Source: Zooshikella harenae (GTDB taxonomy: Bacteria; Pseudomonadota; Gammaproteobacteria; Pseudomonadales; Zooshikellaceae). From it: a stretch of DNA of 64,000 nucleotides. The notes beneath the pieces are model-generated. The model ran no database searches, was not told the origin of the DNA, and worked only from the letters and a program-made list of their open reading frames with translations. Within the stretch, counting starts at the first letter, position 1; the number at the start of each line of letters is the position of its first letter. Shown piece after piece: positions 62,286 through 64,000 of the stretch. Location of the stretch: NCBI RefSeq assembly GCF_018837975.1, contig NZ_JAGSOY010000009.1, forward strand, positions 49,891 to 113,890. Direction: 5' to 3'. The position numbers and the translations under genes were made by a program.

Positions 62286-63401
62286 ATGAATAGAAAAAAA
62301 GTATTACAGCTTCAGCAAAAGTATTATATACGAACTTCTGACCTGCATGAAGAAATCATAAAAGGCTTACCAAGAGAAGACTTTGAAGTTACTGCAGCTT
62401 ATTTTTGTGAAGAACCAGCAGAAAAAGATATGATCACAGTTGCTGAGAATAAAAAATATTTTAAGCTCACTAAAAAACAAATGAAAGGCTTTCGCTTGAA
62501 AGCTGTTTACCAATTATGGAAGTATTGTAAAGATAAAGCATTTAACGTGGTAATAACGCATAGATTTAAGTCGTTTGATGTTATGCTCATTGTTAATAAA
62601 CTTATTAAAATACCAAACTGTATTTCAGTAGTTCATGGTGTAGGAGATTTTGATAGACTTTATAGGCGATTTATTTCAAATTTACTAATTGATGATAAAT
62701 GGACTATTGTTGCTGTCTCTCAAACAGTAAAAGAATATATTATAAAACAATGTAAATGTTTTAATGATCATAATGTCAAAGTTATACCTAATGCTGTTGA
62801 TCTTGACTATATTGAGTCAAATATGCTTGAAAAAAATGCTGCGAGACAGGAAATAGAAGTTGATGAGAGTGATGTTATAATTGGTACGATTGGGCGTTTG
62901 GTTAAAGTTAAGGGCCATGAGTATTTAATTAAGTCCTTTGCTGAAATTTCGCAGAAAGATAAAAGTATCAAGTTAGTCATAATTGGTGGGGGGGAGCTCG
63001 AACAGTCACTACAAAACCTAGCTAAAAATTTGGGTGTTGAAGATAGAGTTTTATTTACGGGTGAAATTTTTAATGCATACAGACTTCTTAAAGCATTTGA
63101 CTTATTTGTTCTACCTTCGTTAGAAGAGGGTATGCCTCTCGTAATATTTGAAGCATTAATTGCTAAGGTCCCTATTATTTCAACAAATGTTGGAGGTATT
63201 CCTGAAGTTATCAATGATACAATTGCAAAATTAGTTCCTCCTACAGATATTGATAGTTTAATCAGTCAAATTACAGAATTTTTAGATTTATCAGTTGCTG
63301 ATAAAAAAAGGATTATTGACAATGGTTATTATTATGTAAAAGAGAATCATTCCATAAAAATATATAGAGAACGGTATAAAGCAATAATTAGTCGCTCCTG
63401 A
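62286..63401 (+). CDS. GT4 glycosyltransferase
   Basis: 371 residues, ATG 62286 after AAGGTAAG. Retaining GT-B glycosyltransferase: KVLQLQQKYYIRTSDLHEEI, VVITHRFKSFDVMLIVNKL, IGTIGRLVKVKGHEYLIKSF, KLVIIGGGELEQSLQNLA, VLFTGEIFNAYRLLKAFD and the EX7E site EEGMPLVIFEALIAKVPII. It shares the fold and N-terminal layout of the transferase at 58795, suggesting a duplicated pair acting on successive core or O-unit sugars. It is the last gene before the insertion elements, and more AT-rich than the genes upstream. Confidence 0.88.
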   Translation: MNRKKVLQLQQKYYIRTSDLHEEIIKGLPREDFEVTAAYFCEEPAEKDMITVAENKKYFKLTKKQMKGFRLKAVYQLWKYCKDKAFNVVITHRFKSFDVMLIVNKLIKIPNCISVVHGVGDFDRLYRRFISNLLIDDKWTIVAVSQTVKEYIIKQCKCFNDHNVKVIPNAVDLDYIESNMLEKNAARQEIEVDESDVIIGTIGRLVKVKGHEYLIKSFAEISQKDKSIKLVIIGGGELEQSLQNLAKNLGVEDRVLFTGEIFNAYRLLKAFDLFVLPSLEEGMPLVIFEALIAKVPIISTNVGGIPEVINDTIAKLVPPTDIDSLISQITEFLDLSVADKKRIIDNGYYYVKENHSIKIYRERYKAIISRS

Positions 63402-63428
63402 AAAAGCTGTCTCCTCAGATTGTACTGG

Positions 63429-63523
63429 TCAGCCCAAATTGGACACATTTAGTTGAGAATTTTCAAACTCTATGGGTGACAAATCACCATTGGCAGAATG
63501 CAGTCGCTCTATGTTGTAATACT
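63429..63523 (-). pseudogene. C-terminal fragment of an IS3-family transposase (OrfB)
   Basis: The minus strand reads QYYNIERLHSANGDLSPIEF, then ENSQLNVSNLG and a stop at 63429-63431; this is the C-terminus of an IS3-family OrfB integrase. The reading frame is broken at about 63523 where the IS66-type end begins. The segment GCTGTCTCCTCAGATTGTAC (63407 onward) is probably the IS3 terminal repeat, reaching almost to the stop of the preceding glycosyltransferase gene. Confidence 0.8.
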
Positions 63524-64000
63524 GTAAGCGCCAAAGCAACTACAGGTATTTTAAAGCAATCAACCAGTATAAAATATCCAACTAAGAGATGGCGAGCTTA
63601 AACTTCTGTGGAAGCAAGATGGTTATCGTGGTGGGCGAGTTGCCAAGGCAGTAGCGCTTCGATATCAGCCAGTGATTGTGCATTAGGCAACAGTGTAAAT
63701 ACCCGTTGTAAATACGAGAACGGCTCAAGCCCATTAGCTTTAGCGGTTTCAATTAAGCTATATAAATTGGCACTGGCTTTGGCTCCTGATTGACTATTCG
63801 CGAATAACCAATTTTTTCGTCCAATCACGAAGGGCCGTATGGCATTTTCTGCAGGATTATTATCAATCGGATAAGTGCCATCCTCGAGATAGCCGACAAG
63901 TCGCTCCCACTGGTTATGTAAGTATTGTATTGCTTTACCTAAGGCCATTTTAGGTGGTGTGTGTTGCAGGGTTTTATTGAGCCAGCTTTTTAATTTATCG
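63524..64000 (-). mobile_element. IS66-family insertion sequence (right end of window cuts it)
   Basis: The element begins with GTAAGCGCCAAAGCAAC at 63524, which matches the GTAAGCG terminal repeat of IS66-family elements, and contains the TnpC C-terminus. It lies inside the IS3 transposase fragment. IS66 makes 8-base target duplications, so GTAATACT (63516-63523) should recur at its far end, outside the window. Confidence 0.82.
63598..63999 (-). CDS. tnpC: IS66-family transposase (TnpC), C-terminal part, cut by window edge
   Basis: The frame stays open to the window end (upstream codons read DKLKSWLNKTLQHTPPK before the internal ATG at 63948), so only the C-terminal 134 codons are present. 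It carries the IS66 DDE C-terminal hallmark: YPIDNNPAENAIRPFVIGRK, NWLFANSQSGAKASANLYSL, IETAKANGLEPFSYL and DIEALLPWQL. Whether the element is complete and active cannot be judged here. Confidence 0.9.
   Translation of the reverse strand, partial: DKLKSWLNKTLQHTPPKMALGKAIQYLHNQWERLVGYLEDGTYPIDNNPAENAIRPFVIGRKNWLFANSQSGAKASANLYSLIETAKANGLEPFSYLQRVFTLLPNAQSLADIEALLPWQLAHHDNHLASTEV

Noticed and set aside
62807..63214. 135-codon ORF antisense to the last glycosyltransferase
   Set aside because: Fully inside a gene with clear GT4 motifs; Ser/Ile/Leu-rich shadow of the other strand.

Overview
The window comes from a moderately AT-rich gammaproteobacterial chromosome with mostly housekeeping gene content. 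Gene order repeatedly resembles Pseudomonas: edd-glk, zwf-pgl-eda next to hexR; argA, argE, pit and DUF47 next to a CYTH protein and a GspE-like ATPase; aceF-aceE, glnE, ilvE and then waaF-waaC-waaG-waaP with LPS-core kinases, a carbamoyltransferase, Mig-14 and PIG-L proteins. AT-richness and the secreted proteins suggest a marine member of the Pseudomonadales/Oceanospirillales (Zooshikella-like is a guess from recognition only).

Layout. 1-7100: Entner-Doudoroff/glucose module: edd (cut by the left edge), glk, the eda-pgl-zwf operon on the minus strand and the regulator gene hexR. 7100-14300: OmpA-type lipoprotein, DUF427 protein, a hybrid sensor protein whose phospho-accepting His is replaced by Gln, a CDF metal transporter, a membrane protein with a degenerate GGDEF-like domain, and folA. 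14300-21450: ilvD, an anchored protein of unknown function, a LysM-muramidase and a secreted transglutaminase of the 'elicitor' type. 21450-30410: argA, argE, pit-DUF47, CYTH-GspE-like ATPase, and an SPFH-NfeD pair.

30500-41700 is the accessory island. It begins with a 26-codon ORF whose ribosome binding site can pair with an upstream anti-SD sequence, followed by a TPR protein. Then come secreted-protease modules in which a propeptide-like domain is encoded as its own exported protein just upstream of a metzincin-like protein bearing two CBM4/9-like jelly-roll modules. Module A has HAxxH in place of HExxH and looks catalytically dead. Module B has an intact HExxHxxGxxH. A third propeptide gene (C) has no metzincin and is followed by an M28 aminopeptidase with a ricin-type lectin tail. 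Two decayed propeptide fragments lie between modules A and B. I regard this repeated 'propeptide in trans' arrangement, with a pseudoenzyme member, as the best candidate for a little-described system.

41800-63400: pyruvate dehydrogenase E1/E2 (aceE-aceF, minus strand, with two GntR-type operator candidates), then glnE, ilvE and a long plus-strand LPS inner/outer core cluster. The right edge holds a broken IS3-family transposase interrupted by an IS66-family element that runs off the window. I saw no tRNA, rRNA or CRISPR array.
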